From Bacteroidales bacterium (GTDB lineage: Bacteria; Bacteroidota; Bacteroidia; Bacteroidales; F082), in assembly GCA_028704385.1 (NCBI GenBank), contig JAQVLA010000013.1:1-64000 (forward strand): a DNA stretch of 64,000 nt, given 5' to 3'. The notes beneath the pieces were generated by a model. It was not told where the DNA came from. It made no database searches and worked only from the letters and a program-made list of their open reading frames with translations. How positions within the stretch are numbered: position 1 is the stretch's first letter; each line of letters opens with the position of its first letter. The position numbers and the translations under genes were made by a program. Shown here piece after piece: positions 9,553 through 18,587 of the stretch.

Positions 9553-10230
9553 TCAATCGGGCTTGCCTTCGAGAACGACAACCAGCTCACCTTTTACGCC
9601 ATGATTTTCAAAATGATTGATCAGCTCTGAGAGTGTTCCACGAAGGGTTTCTTCATAAATTTTAGTGAGTTCGCGCGATACACTTGCCTTGCGATCTGGT
9701 CCGGCAATTTCGGCCAGCTGTTGCAGAGTTTTGATCAGGCGGTGAGGTGATTCATAAAGGATGGAAGTGTATTTGTTCTCGCAGATTTCGTTCAAACGGG
9801 TTTGACGGCCTTTTTTGTGGGGCAAAAATCCCTCAAAAACAAAACGATCTGCTGGTAAACCTGAATTAACAAGTGCCGGCACAAAAGCTGTAGGGCCTGG
9901 GAGGCATTCCACTTCAACATCATGTTGCACACAAGCCCGCACAAGCAGAAAGCCAGGATCGGAAATTCCCGGAGTTCCGGCGTCAGTAACCAAGCCCATG
10001 CGTTCTCCGGAGAGCAGTCGTTCAATCAACCTGTCTGTTTGCTGATGCTCGTTGTGTTGATGAAAAGCCATCATAGGTTTTGAAATCCCCAGATGCTTGA
10101 GTAAAATGCCTGTTTTGCGCGTATCTTCTGCCAAAACCACATCTATTTCTTCCTGTAAAGTCCTAATAGCACGTAAGGTGATGTCTTCCAGATTACCAAT
10201 AGGCGTGGGAATGAGAAAAAGTTTTGACAT
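9553..10230 (-). CDS. rsmI: 16S rRNA 2'-O-ribose C1402 methyltransferase RsmI
   Basis: A 225-residue SAM-dependent tetrapyrrole-methylase-fold protein. It modifies C1402 of 16S rRNA in the decoding centre together with RsmH. Recognisable blocks are the start LFLIPTPIGNLEDITLRA, the AEDTRKTG motif, VTDAGTPGISDPG (SAM-binding region) and LPGPTAFVPALVNSGLP. Length matches the family. The ATG at 10230 lies 11 bases after the stop of a 44-codon membrane-protein gene, and the M28 peptidase and a hypothetical gene lie further upstream, so rsmI looks like the last gene of a four-gene operon. Confidence 0.95.
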   Translation of the reverse strand: MSKLFLIPTPIGNLEDITLRAIRTLQEEIDVVLAEDTRKTGILLKHLGISKPMMAFHQHNEHQQTDRLIERLLSGERMGLVTDAGTPGISDPGFLLVRACVQHDVEVECLPGPTAFVPALVNSGLPADRFVFEGFLPHKKGRQTRLNEICENKYTSILYESPHRLIKTLQQLAEIAGPDRKASVSRELTKIYEETLRGTLSELINHFENHGVKGELVVVLEGKPD

Positions 10231-10241
10231 AGGTGCTGGTT

Positions 10242-10376
10242 TTAGGTCTTGTTTTTATCATGTTTCTCAAACCATTTTCCCATTTTTGCGGCACCGCTGT
10301 TGATGGAACTATAGAAGCTGAGCACTGTGGAGGCGATTACAATGACAATGCTAAAGATAATCAAAAAAGTTTCCAT
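10242..10376 (-). CDS. Small single-pass membrane protein (44 residues)
   Basis: A complete 44-codon frame, ATG at 10374-10376 and TAA at 10242-10244. It begins METFLIIFSIVIVIASTVLS, a hydrophobic segment, and ends in a basic/polar tail (KMGKWFEKHDKNKT). It exactly fills the gap between the M28 peptidase stop (10380) and rsmI (10230): three bases after the former and 11 before the latter, which supports translation as part of the operon. I do not recognise the family. The predicted topology is one helix with the charged tail in the cytoplasm. It is below the usual 60-residue ORF cut-off. Confidence 0.6.
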   Translation of the reverse strand: METFLIIFSIVIVIASTVLSFYSSINSGAAKMGKWFEKHDKNKT

Positions 10377-10379
10377 GGG

Positions 10380-11660
10380 TTAGCGATTAAATAAGGTAGT
10401 AGACGATGCCTCCACAAAATCTGTAACTAATCCAAAAAGAGATTCGTAGGCTGTGAATGGCAGTTTTTCAGGGGTGTCGGAAATGGTGTGATATTCTCTA
10501 TTTTCGGGGCCACGCGTGAAGAGGAAAAAGGCCGGAACGCCCTTTTTATAAAAAGGACAATGGTCGCTGTTGCACGACTCTCCGCCCAGGCGGATATCAG
10601 GGAAATAGCTTTTCTGTGTGTTTAATTGCTCCATGAGCGCGGCATACTCAGGCAATACTTTTCCGTTTACCACCGACAATCCTTCACTGCCGGTGCCTAC
10701 CATATCAAAATTAATCACAAAACGGGTTTTGTTTAAATCAAAAGGCGGATTTTCGGCCAGATAAGAAGAGCCCAGCAAGCCGGCTTCCTCACCCGAAACA
10801 AGCGCAAAAATCATGGTGTAATGTGCTTTTTCGGGATTGGCAGCATAGTAACGGGCCAGATCCATCACAGCTGCTGTGCCACTGGCATTGTCGCTGGCTC
10901 CGGGATATACCGTTTTTTTGCCCATCTGCCCAAGATGATCATAATGCGCCACAAAAACAAAAAAACTGTCGGCTTGCACACTGCCTGGAACAAAAGCAAT
11001 AAGGTTTTGTGTTTGATAGTGAGGCACGAATTCTGCTTCTGCTTCAACTGAAATGGTGGTGGCATCTGGCGGCAAGGCATCTGCTTTAATTTTTAGGCGC
11101 AGTTTATTTTCAGGGTTTCCGGCACCCGAAACATGCCACCACATGGCTTTTTCCACCCTATGAAATAATGCCGGAACACCTGGAATGCCCCGTCGATAGG
11201 CACTTGAAACGCCTTCAGGGATTACAAGCATTTTTCCGGCAAGCTGATTCGTATCCACCAAGGCGTAAATTGATGCGATTTGTGTGATGGTATCCGGTAG
11301 CCAGAGCAGCTCATAGCTTTGGCTCACGCTGTTCGTTATGGGGTTGATCACAACTTCGGAGCCTGGCTTAAGTTTCTTGCCATTGATTTTTACGTCAACT
11401 TTTCCGGGAAAAGTATTGATGGGAAAGCTGTAAGGCTGAAAATAGTTTTCTCCAAAATGTTGCAAATCAGCTTTTTTAAATTCACTGGCCAGCAGTTTTG
11501 CGGCTTTCAGATCGCCATGGTTCACATAACCGCGGCCATGCATGGCTGGCGATGCAAGTTTCTTTACCAGCTTTTTCACATAGACTTTGTCCTGGCTGTA
11601 GACTGCAGTGTTTAAAAGCAGTAAGCTCAACACCAATTTAAAAAACAATTTATAAGGCAT
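10380..11660 (-). CDS. Exported M28-family zinc aminopeptidase
   Basis: A 426-residue protein with a signal peptide (MPYKLFFKLVLSLLLLNTAVYSQ) and a protease-associated-like insert followed by an M28 catalytic domain. All di-zinc ligands are visible in order: His in VAHYDHLG, Asp in GASDNASG, the catalytic Glu pair in SGEEAGLLGS, Asp in NFDMVG, and His in REYHTISD. It probably trims peptides in the periplasm or outside the cell. Its start codon lies inside the end of the upstream hypothetical gene (overlap 11650-11660), so the two are coupled. Confidence 0.9.
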   Translation of the reverse strand: MPYKLFFKLVLSLLLLNTAVYSQDKVYVKKLVKKLASPAMHGRGYVNHGDLKAAKLLASEFKKADLQHFGENYFQPYSFPINTFPGKVDVKINGKKLKPGSEVVINPITNSVSQSYELLWLPDTITQIASIYALVDTNQLAGKMLVIPEGVSSAYRRGIPGVPALFHRVEKAMWWHVSGAGNPENKLRLKIKADALPPDATTISVEAEAEFVPHYQTQNLIAFVPGSVQADSFFVFVAHYDHLGQMGKKTVYPGASDNASGTAAVMDLARYYAANPEKAHYTMIFALVSGEEAGLLGSSYLAENPPFDLNKTRFVINFDMVGTGSEGLSVVNGKVLPEYAALMEQLNTQKSYFPDIRLGGESCNSDHCPFYKKGVPAFFLFTRGPENREYHTISDTPEKLPFTAYESLFGLVTDFVEASSTTLFNR

Positions 11661-12522
11661 GATCTTCCGGCTTTACGTTAAACTTGCGTTCGAGCAGATG
11701 AACCAGCTTTTTCCAGGAGGGAAGCTTGCTGTCCCATTGTTTTTCCACCTTGAGTTCGATCAGGTAAGTGCTTGCCCCATTAAAGCTTTTAAACTCATTG
11801 AGTTCGTCCAACATTTTATTGTACGCTTCCAGGCTGCCGAAGAATAATTCGTTGATCAGCAAAAACTTATCGTTGATACCAATGGCAGCACGTAAATCTT
11901 GTATGGGCTGTCGTTCCATTTTGGCTCCAATACTGGAATCTTCCTTATGCTGAAGGTGATCGCCAACACTGGGTGGTGTTTCCTGACTGAAGAGTTCCAG
12001 CGGAGTAAGTTTGGGTTTTGTTGGTTCACTAAAAACTTGTTGCGTAGTTTGCAGTTTTTCAGTAGGTTTTTTTTCTTCAACTGCTGATGTTGATGCTGTC
12101 GTTTCCGTATTTGGTTGTTCAGAGTTTTCGATTGGTGTATTCGTTGGGGTAATTTCTTGTATCGAAGGCTCCTTTGGTTTTTCTATCTGATGAGATAATT
12201 CTGCTGACTTTTCTTGTGCTGGCTTAACCGGCTCGGGAGCAATATCTTCTTTCTCAGCCAGCACCTCTGGTTCAGGCTTCTTTTGAACGGCCTCAGTAAC
12301 AGATTGTTGTTGCGCTGAAAGAATATCTTGATCCTGCTGATCGTCTGTGGCGAAAAGCCATTCATAAATTTCCTGCGTTTGCCTGATCAGCAGATCACGA
12401 TCGAGGCGATGCATAGGACGCTGTGCTTGTTGAAGCTGTTCTGTTTGATGCAACATCTGCCTGAGCAGCTGATGGATAGCATTAATTTGTTTGTGATGTG
12501 AAGGAAGCATCGGTTTATTCAT
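11650..12522 (-). CDS. Hypothetical protein with acidic, low-complexity centre and conserved C-terminal domain
   Basis: A 290-residue cytoplasmic protein without signal peptide. Residues 1-60 form a helical, glutamine-rich region. Residues about 65-190 are low-complexity (E, P, Q, T, K). The last 90 residues form a compact domain with the block RAAIGINDKFLLINELFFG, then AYNKMLDELNEF and WKKLVHLLERKF. This C-terminal block recurs in uncharacterised Bacteroidota proteins; no function is known to me. It is the first gene of the transcript that continues through the M28 peptidase and rsmI, and it is divergent from tdk with about 60 bases between them. Confidence 0.7.
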   Translation of the reverse strand: MNKPMLPSHHKQINAIHQLLRQMLHQTEQLQQAQRPMHRLDRDLLIRQTQEIYEWLFATDDQQDQDILSAQQQSVTEAVQKKPEPEVLAEKEDIAPEPVKPAQEKSAELSHQIEKPKEPSIQEITPTNTPIENSEQPNTETTASTSAVEEKKPTEKLQTTQQVFSEPTKPKLTPLELFSQETPPSVGDHLQHKEDSSIGAKMERQPIQDLRAAIGINDKFLLINELFFGSLEAYNKMLDELNEFKSFNGASTYLIELKVEKQWDSKLPSWKKLVHLLERKFNVKPEDHAL

Positions 12523-12534
12523 GGGATAAATTGA

Positions 12535-12542
12535 TATTTTTG
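12535..12542 (+). promoter_or_regulatory. Bacteroidota -7 promoter box of tdk
   Basis: TATTTTTG matches the TAnnTTTG consensus. It lies about 45 bases before the tdk ATG and close to the divergent start at 12522. No convincing -33 box is seen. Confidence 0.45.
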
Positions 12543-12586
12543 CAGAATTAAAGGCCTAAAATTACAAAGAACCCAACAAAGGCGGC

Positions 12587-13171
12587 ATGTTTCTCGAAAA
12601 AGATACCAACAGCAAAACACGAAGTGGATGGATTGAAGTGATCTGCGGCTCCATGTTTTCGGGCAAAACGGAAGAATTGATCCGCAGACTGAATCGCGCA
12701 CGCATTGCCAGGCAGCGTGTAGAAATTTTTAAACCACATATTGATAAACGCTATAGCGAGGAAGATGTTGTATCGCACGACAGCAAGGCCATACAGTCCA
12801 TTCCAGTCGAAAGCGCCTCGCAAATCCTGTTTTATGCCAATGATATGGAAGTGATCGGCATTGATGAAGCGCAGTTTTTTGATGATGAACTGGCTTCAGT
12901 ATGTGATCAGCTGGCCAATAGTGGTGTTCGGGTGATTATTGCCGGACTGGATATGGATTTTCAGGGTAAGCCTTTTGGTCCTATACCCACCCTGATGGCC
13001 ACTGCCGAATACGTTACAAAAGTCCATGCCATCTGCATGAGGTGTGGTAACCTGGCACAGTATTCACATCGCACCATTGCCAACGAAAAGCTGGTGATGC
13101 TGGGCGAAACAGAAAGTTATGAAGCCCTCTGTCGAAAATGTTTCAATGAGGCACGCAAACAAAAAGGCTGA
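12587..13171 (+). CDS. tdk: Thymidine kinase (type II)
   Basis: A 194-residue type II thymidine kinase that phosphorylates thymidine to dTMP in the salvage pathway. The P-loop GSMFSGKT is at residues 21-28, the DEAQFF motif follows near 94, and the lid contains a zinc-binding set: CMRC (about 146-149) and CRKC (about 183-186). Length is normal for bacterial tdk. It has its own promoter box at 12535 and is followed by a terminator-like hairpin at 13161-13196. Confidence 0.95.
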   Translation: MFLEKDTNSKTRSGWIEVICGSMFSGKTEELIRRLNRARIARQRVEIFKPHIDKRYSEEDVVSHDSKAIQSIPVESASQILFYANDMEVIGIDEAQFFDDELASVCDQLANSGVRVIIAGLDMDFQGKPFGPIPTLMATAEYVTKVHAICMRCGNLAQYSHRTIANEKLVMLGETESYEALCRKCFNEARKQKG

Positions 13172-13197
13172 GCAACAACAGGCTTTTTGTATTTTTG
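13161..13197 (+). terminator. Terminator of tdk overlapping the -7 box of the cyclophilin gene
   Basis: AAAAAGGCTG (13161-13170) pairs with CAGGCTTTTT (13179-13188) with one internal mismatch and is followed by GTATTTTTG. The last eight bases (13190-13197, TATTTTTG) also match the TAnnTTTG promoter consensus, so the terminator and the next promoter seem to share sequence. Confidence 0.5.
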
Positions 13198-13236
13198 CAA
13201 CCTTTAGCAAATGATAAATCTTAAAGTTTAAATACC

Positions 13237-13860
13237 ATGAAACATCTGTTTGTTGTTTTCGTACTATTACTTACAATTGGCCTTCAAGCTCAGAAGCCTG
13301 AAACACTGGTGCTGATCAAAACGCCTATGGGCGAGATCACTGCCAAGCTATACAACGATACGCCAATCCATCGTGATAATTTTATCAAACTTATAAAAGA
13401 AGGCTGGTACGAAGGTTCTCCTTTTCACCGGGTGATCAATAATTTTATGATACAGGGAGGCGGAAATGCAAATGGCCAACAAGATCCCGGCTATACCATT
13501 GATGCAGAGATTTTGCCGCAGTATTTTCACAAAAAAGGAGCACTGGCTGCTGCCCGTATGGGCGATAATGTGAATCCACAGCGAAAATCTAGTGGCTCAC
13601 AATTTTATATCGTTCAGGGTCAAAAATATGATGCCAACAACCTATCCATGATGAGTTCGCGCAATGGCGTGAGTTATACCGATGAACAAAAGAAAATCTA
13701 CAGCACACAAGGTGGCACACCTCATCTGGATGGAGCCTACACCGTTTTTGGAGAAGTGGTAAGCGGTTTTGAGGTGATCGACAAGATTGCTGCCGTGCAA
13801 ACCGGACGAATGGACAGGCCGGTGGAAGAAGTGACCATGAGCATCGAAATTTTGGAATAA
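13237..13860 (+). CDS. Exported peptidyl-prolyl cis-trans isomerase, cyclophilin type
   Basis: A 207-residue cyclophilin with a signal peptide (MKHLFVVFVLLLTIGLQAQ), so it folds proline-containing proteins in the periplasm. Hallmarks are LIKTPMGEITAKLYND, PFHRVINNFMIQGGG (active-site Arg and Gln), a SSGSQFYIV block and YTVFGEVVSGFEVIDKI. A small insert sits around residues 135-165, as in other Bacteroidota homologues. The stop is seven bases before pheS, suggesting co-transcription. Confidence 0.93.
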   Translation: MKHLFVVFVLLLTIGLQAQKPETLVLIKTPMGEITAKLYNDTPIHRDNFIKLIKEGWYEGSPFHRVINNFMIQGGGNANGQQDPGYTIDAEILPQYFHKKGALAAARMGDNVNPQRKSSGSQFYIVQGQKYDANNLSMMSSRNGVSYTDEQKKIYSTQGGTPHLDGAYTVFGEVVSGFEVIDKIAAVQTGRMDRPVEEVTMSIEILE

Positions 13861-13867
13861 AGGTTTT

Positions 13868-14884
13868 ATGAAGACAAAAATCAATCAGCTTTTGCAGGAA
13901 GTTGACGCGTTTGTGATAAACAGCAAGGAAAGACTGGAACAATTTCGCTTACACTTTTTAAGTAAGAAAGGCGTGATTCCGGCACTCTTTAACGATTTTA
14001 AACTAGTAGCTCCCGATGAACGCAAAACGATGGGCATGTTGCTCAATGAGTTGAAGAATCATGCGCAGGAAAAGCTAAAAGCTGCGCAGGAAACACTTGA
14101 CACACCTGATGGCAAACATACCAAAGGAATTGATATCACGTTGCCTGCAGGGCGTTTCAAAGGAGGACGTCATCCGATCAGTATTGTACGTCGCGAGATC
14201 AACAGCATTTTCGAAAGGCTGGGATATGTGATCAGCGAAGGTCCTGAGATTGAAGATGATTTTCATAATTTTTCGGCACTCAACTTCCCGCCCGAGCATC
14301 CGGCGCGTGATATGCAGGATACTTTTTTTATTCAAAAAGATCCTGATGTAGCCCTTCGTACGCATACCAGCAGTGTGCAGGTAAGGGTAATGGAACAGGG
14401 AAAATTACCTGTAAGAATAATCGCTCCCGGAAGGGTGTTTCGCAATGAGGCTATTTCGGCCAGAGCTCATTGTATCTTCCATCAGATCGAAGGATTGTAT
14501 GTGGATAAGGATGTGTCGTTTGCCGATCTGAAGCAGACTCTATTCTATTTTGCTCAGGAGTTCTTTGGTCCGGAGACAAAAATCAGATTCAGGCCGTCCT
14601 ATTTTCCATTTACCGAAACTTCGGCCGAGATGGATGTTTCCTGCAATATCTGCGGAGGCGAAGGCTGCAATATCTGTAAATACAGCGGCTGGGTAGAGAT
14701 TTTAGGTTGTGGCATGGTGGATCCCAATGTGCTGGAAGCCTGTGGAATCGACAGCAACACTTACACAGGATTTGCCTTTGGAATGGGCATCGAAAGAATT
14801 GCCCTGGTCAAATACCAAATCAACGATTTACGCTTGTTTTTTGAAAATGACCTGCGCTTTCTGGAGCAGTTTGAAAGTTTATAG
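13868..14884 (+). CDS. pheS: Phenylalanyl-tRNA synthetase alpha subunit
   Basis: A 338-residue class II aminoacyl-tRNA synthetase subunit. It has an N-terminal coiled-coil for tRNA binding (about residues 1-80), GRFKGGRHPISIV, motif 2 (RVFRNEAISARAHCIFHQ) and motif 3 (FGMGIERIALVKY). A cysteine-rich loop CNICGGEGCNIC near residue 257 matches the insertion seen in many bacterial PheS proteins. The beta subunit gene pheT is not in the window; in many Bacteroidota the two are unlinked. The gene appears to follow the cyclophilin gene on one transcript. Confidence 0.96.
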   Translation: MKTKINQLLQEVDAFVINSKERLEQFRLHFLSKKGVIPALFNDFKLVAPDERKTMGMLLNELKNHAQEKLKAAQETLDTPDGKHTKGIDITLPAGRFKGGRHPISIVRREINSIFERLGYVISEGPEIEDDFHNFSALNFPPEHPARDMQDTFFIQKDPDVALRTHTSSVQVRVMEQGKLPVRIIAPGRVFRNEAISARAHCIFHQIEGLYVDKDVSFADLKQTLFYFAQEFFGPETKIRFRPSYFPFTETSAEMDVSCNICGGEGCNICKYSGWVEILGCGMVDPNVLEACGIDSNTYTGFAFGMGIERIALVKYQINDLRLFFENDLRFLEQFESL

Positions 14885-14983
14885 TGTAGTGGGTTGATGG
14901 GTTGAGTTATTTAGACCGTTTTTATATTAGCTTATTTTCGAAAACGTATATACATATGCAGTTATGTTAGCGTTTAGAAGTTG

Positions 14984-14991
14984 TATTTTTG
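14984..14991 (+). promoter_or_regulatory. -7 promoter box of the ArsR-type regulator gene
   Basis: TATTTTTG, a TAnnTTTG match, lies 15 bases before the ATG at 15006. AT-rich palindromic sequence just upstream (GTATATAC, CATATG around 14945-14959) could be the regulator's own operator. Confidence 0.5.
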
Positions 14992-15005
14992 CTAAAAATT
15001 AGCGC

Positions 15006-15314
15006 ATGGAAACACTCGAATTAACAGAACAAAGCATCGCAAAGCTTGAAAAAGTAGCCGGAAGATTGCGTGCAATAGCTCATCCTGTGCGCCTGGCAAT
15101 TATCAATATGCTTACTCAAAGCAGCAAAATGAGTGTTACTGAAATTTATCTGAAACTGGATATTGAGCAGGCTGCTGCTTCGCATCACCTGAATATCATG
15201 AAAAACAAAGGTGTATTGGAAGCTAAACGTGAGGGCAAAAAAATCTTTTACTCGCTTCGCAACAAAACGCTATCGGATATTATAAGCTGTATTGAACAGT
15301 GCAAGGATTGCTAA
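15006..15314 (+). CDS. ArsR-family winged-helix transcriptional regulator
   Basis: A 102-residue winged-helix protein. The core AIAHPVRLAIINML, the recognition helix region EQAAASHHLNIMKNKGVL and the wing EAKREGKKIFYSL match ArsR/SmtB repressors. The C-terminus contains Cys95, Cys99 and Cys102 (CIEQCKDC), which could sense a metal or thiol, although the classical ELCVCDL site of ArsR is absent. No metal transporter lies beside it, so the target genes are elsewhere or it regulates only itself. Confidence 0.85.
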   Translation: METLELTEQSIAKLEKVAGRLRAIAHPVRLAIINMLTQSSKMSVTEIYLKLDIEQAAASHHLNIMKNKGVLEAKREGKKIFYSLRNKTLSDIISCIEQCKDC

Positions 15315-15335
15315 AATCACTTTTTTTACTAAGCC

Positions 15336-17174
15336 TCAAAAGCTTGATTTCCAAATTTCTTCCTGATCCCAGTTTGCTCTTATTTCAATTATTCTCGTGA
15401 AATACATTACCCTTTCGGCTTGTTGTCTTTTAAGGTAATCTCCGGTATCCCAACGACCATTTCCATTTCTGTCGTCAATCAGTTTCAACAAATACTTACC
15501 GGGCAACAAATAAAGATATTCCTGTATGCCAGAGGAGGAAATATTTCGTACATCAAGCACTTTTTCTTTATCGTCAAGTAGTTGTATAATGTAACTTTTT
15601 CCCTCTTCCGGAACAATTAAATCAACGAACAGATTGCCGTATTGATCCAATGCCGGAACATTAAAATTGAGTTGCGTAGTATCGTTGGTTTTTCCACTAT
15701 AACCAAAGAAAACCGAATCGGGGAATCGAACCATAACGCGGCTCTCTGCCTCAAAAGTTGTATCCAGTTGATAGGAAAAACCAAACGCATCTATTTGTTT
15801 GAATTTAAGTTGATTATATAAAGTATCGTCATTAATTACCAGCCAGTTGGTATCGCGTATCACATAACGAATTACTGGTTCCTCAAAGCGTAACTGCAAA
15901 GGCTTGGGAATGTCGAGCTTTCTTGCTTTTATATTAGTAATCAAATTAAGTGCCGGTGGTTTTTCAACTTCCTCCTTTTTTCTTCGGGATACAGTTGTCT
16001 TTTTTGGTGCCAACGAAAGCGATATGGTATCATTAATCACCGTATCCTGTTTTATGTTCAAAAACAAACTGTCTGTAATATGTGAAGGATAATACCATAG
16101 CAGGGTATCAGCAGTTTTTGACATAACCTCAAAAATTTCAAAACTATCCGGCAATGGTCTTAACTCGTTGATTGTTAAGTTTTTTATTGGATATCTAAAC
16201 GCAAACTGCAACAAGCCGGGCCTTAGCATTTCGGCACGCAGCAGTCTTTGTACGGAGTCCTGTTCTTCAAACATAAAGAGCTGTATATCTAGCTCTGGTA
16301 GCAGATATTGCTCACTCAACAAAGTATCGGTTAGGGTGTCAGAAATCATCTCCATATCCGAAAATAAAGTGTCTGACAATGACTGCTCCCACAGTAAAGT
16401 ATCCGTCCGTAAGCTGTCATTTTGCATAAGTACAGAATCGGGCAAGCTTGGTTTTACATAAACAGGCTGAATCAGGCTGTCCAGAAAGGCAATCTTTTCA
16501 CCTGGCATATCATATAAAAGATTGCTGTTCATATCACTAAGCACAAAAAGCTGGTAAACAGTATCTTTTAGATTACTCAGGGTAAAATGACCATCCAAAT
16601 CGGTGCGTGCGATATAACGCGGCCTGATCAAATAAGGTACAGAATCAGCAGTAATCGTGTCGGGAATGTCGGCATAAAGCATAACATAAGCCTGGTCAGG
16701 AACAGTAAGGTCGAAGGCATTAAGCACTATTCCGCCCAAACTTAGTGAATCAAGCAAAGGTCCTGTTGAAAACACATAATTATAATCGCTTAACGGGTTG
16801 CCTTCGGTGAGATCAACAATGGCATCACCAAAAAAGAGCGTATACGTTGTTTCTTCCATCAGCGGTTCGTCAAAAAAGATCTGAAGTGTTTTTCCGCGTA
16901 AGCGAAACTCAGGATTGGATACAAGAGGGGGAGAAACAAGCAGGTTTTTCTGCATATTATCTAACTTCACAAACTCATCAAAAGTGAGTTCGATCTTTTT
17001 CGCATCAAAATTGACTGAATAATTTTCCGGAACAGCCAATAAAACCTTTGGCGGAATTATATCCTTTTCGCCTCCGCGAGGCATTACCGGATTAGCACAT
17101 TGTTGCAAGCATAAAGTACTAAACAACAATATAATAACCAGATATAGTCCGCCAATAAACTGCTTTATTTTCAC
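15336..17174 (-). CDS. Lipoprotein with N-terminal SbsA-type Ig-like (Big_5) domain
   Basis: About 612 residues. There is no early ATG; I take the GTG at 17174 (then KIKQFIGGLYLVIILLFS) because it gives a clean lipoprotein signal ending LQQC, though a TTG at 17189 is possible. After the lipidated Cys comes ANPVMPRGGEKDIIPPKV and a Big_5 domain (about residues 40-140) ending in YNYVFSTG. The middle is rich in aspartate, serine and leucine around repeated DTL/SDTL motifs. The C-terminus has a carboxypeptidase-regulatory-like strand set (LPGKYLLKLIDDRNGNGRWDTGDY). It is common in Bacteroidota as an outer-membrane lipoprotein of unknown role. The tonB-like gene lies just upstream. Confidence 0.8.
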   Translation of the reverse strand: MKIKQFIGGLYLVIILLFSTLCLQQCANPVMPRGGEKDIIPPKVLLAVPENYSVNFDAKKIELTFDEFVKLDNMQKNLLVSPPLVSNPEFRLRGKTLQIFFDEPLMEETTYTLFFGDAIVDLTEGNPLSDYNYVFSTGPLLDSLSLGGIVLNAFDLTVPDQAYVMLYADIPDTITADSVPYLIRPRYIARTDLDGHFTLSNLKDTVYQLFVLSDMNSNLLYDMPGEKIAFLDSLIQPVYVKPSLPDSVLMQNDSLRTDTLLWEQSLSDTLFSDMEMISDTLTDTLLSEQYLLPELDIQLFMFEEQDSVQRLLRAEMLRPGLLQFAFRYPIKNLTINELRPLPDSFEIFEVMSKTADTLLWYYPSHITDSLFLNIKQDTVINDTISLSLAPKKTTVSRRKKEEVEKPPALNLITNIKARKLDIPKPLQLRFEEPVIRYVIRDTNWLVINDDTLYNQLKFKQIDAFGFSYQLDTTFEAESRVMVRFPDSVFFGYSGKTNDTTQLNFNVPALDQYGNLFVDLIVPEEGKSYIIQLLDDKEKVLDVRNISSSGIQEYLYLLPGKYLLKLIDDRNGNGRWDTGDYLKRQQAERVMYFTRIIEIRANWDQEEIWKSSF

Positions 17175-17236
17175 CCTGCAAAGATGCAAATAATTCAGAA
17201 GCGATTACTTATCCGGTTTAAGTACCTTTCAAGGTA

Positions 17237-17923
17237 TCAAAGCAGTTTAAAACGAACAGGTAAATTGAAGCGTACCCTCACCGGAATATTACGCTGCTTG
17301 CCCGGTTTCCAAAGTGGCATATTCTGAACCACCCGCACAGCTTCTTCGTCGCAGCCTCCGCCAATGCCTCTGAGTACCTCAATCTGCGAAACAGATCCAT
17401 CGGGTTCTACAACAAAGCTAACATATACAGTTCCCTGAATACCCAATTCTCTGGCTCCTGAAGGATACCTTATGTTGTTTGCAAAATAAGCCATAAGGGC
17501 TGCTTCACCTCCCGGAAATTCAGGTTGATCTTCCACTACAAGGAAAATCTCTGCTTCCTGTATTGCTTCTTCCTCCACCGGACGCTCCAGCGGTATATAT
17601 TCAGGTATCTCTGTTTGTTGATCTACCTCGGCCTGGATATGAATTTCCGTTTCAACCTCTTCGGTGTTCTCCACAACGGTTAACAGGGTTATTTGCTGCA
17701 TTGGCTGCTTTGGAGGTGGTGGTGTAGTGGGTTGATGGGTCTGGATCATCTCTTCCTGAATGATATTCATTTCGCCATAGTCAAAGTTGAGTGTCGTAGT
17801 TCGCGATGGCCGCTTAATCTGGAAGGCCAAAAAAATAGTTAATAAGGCAAGTGCCAATCCGATTTCAAAAAACAGGCCCCTCTTGCTCTCAAGATCAGCC
17901 TGCGGTGTTTTATAACTGATCAT
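17237..17923 (-). CDS. TonB-family energy transducer protein
   Basis: A 228-residue protein with a short cytoplasmic N-terminus, one membrane anchor (about residues 20-38), a proline/glutamate-rich periplasmic linker (about 55-135, including PTTPPPPKQP) and a C-terminal TonB domain. The last begins after FPGGEAALMAYFANNIRYP and includes GTVYVSFVVEPDGSVSQIEV and NMPLWKPGKQ. TonB proteins transmit proton-motive force to outer-membrane receptors, but this compact type is also used in BlaR-like and stress pathways. No exbB/exbD or receptor gene is adjacent. It is the second gene on the strand after the UPF0316 gene. Confidence 0.9.
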   Translation of the reverse strand: MISYKTPQADLESKRGLFFEIGLALALLTIFLAFQIKRPSRTTTLNFDYGEMNIIQEEMIQTHQPTTPPPPKQPMQQITLLTVVENTEEVETEIHIQAEVDQQTEIPEYIPLERPVEEEAIQEAEIFLVVEDQPEFPGGEAALMAYFANNIRYPSGARELGIQGTVYVSFVVEPDGSVSQIEVLRGIGGGCDEEAVRVVQNMPLWKPGKQRNIPVRVRFNLPVRFKLL

Positions 17924-17987
17924 GGCTTTTAGGTATTAATTTACAACCTAAAAGCACCAAAAAGCGTGCCGCTTTGTTGTTGTTTGG

Positions 17988-18587
17988 CTATTTTCGAAGT
18001 TGGCCAATATTAAATAATCCCCCGGCTAAAAACGACTTCTTTTGAGTTGCTCTGAAATAGCCTTCGTTTACCCTTTGAACTTCTTCGATGGTATAAAATG
18101 CCTGCGGATTGTGCTGATTGATAATCGTTAAAGCATCAGCCAGGTCTTTCTTTTTTACGATACTAAACAACATTTTAACCGGTCCGCTTTTACCAAAAGC
18201 ATCCACTGCCGTAACGCCGTGATTTGCCTCACGCAGATGTGCAATCAGGTCGGCAGTATCTTTTTTGGGAATAATCCGAATAACCACTGTGCCGATAGAC
18301 ATTTTTTCGACCATCAGGATGCCAATATAATTTCCCATAGCAAAACCTGCGCCATAACCAATATAACTCATCACATTATCGAGTTGCTGCATGATCTGCC
18401 CAATAGCCAGCAACCAGATTATCACTTCCACAAAACCCAATAAAGGTGCGAGATATTTGTATCCACGCGAAACAAAAATCAACCGGATAGTACCTACTGT
18501 AACATCCATCACACGGGCAAGAGCTATCAACAAAGGCAAAACCACCCAGTTATAAAGCTCGCTGTCAAGAAATTCTGCTGTTATCAT
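17988..18587 (-). CDS. UPF0316 / DUF2179 membrane protein
   Basis: A 199-residue protein with about three membrane helices in residues 10-110 (DUF5698 region; ARVMDVTVGTIRLIFVSRG is the conserved block). A cytosolic C-terminal DUF2179 domain follows, with the pattern VKMLFSIVKKKDLADALTIINQHNPQAFYTIEEVQ. The family is widespread in Bacillota and Bacteroidota; I know of no experimentally established function. The ATG at 18587 is clear. It precedes the tonB-like and Ig-lipoprotein genes on the same strand and may head their transcript. Confidence 0.85.
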   Translation of the reverse strand: MITAEFLDSELYNWVVLPLLIALARVMDVTVGTIRLIFVSRGYKYLAPLLGFVEVIIWLLAIGQIMQQLDNVMSYIGYGAGFAMGNYIGILMVEKMSIGTVVIRIIPKKDTADLIAHLREANHGVTAVDAFGKSGPVKMLFSIVKKKDLADALTIINQHNPQAFYTIEEVQRVNEGYFRATQKKSFLAGGLFNIGQLRK

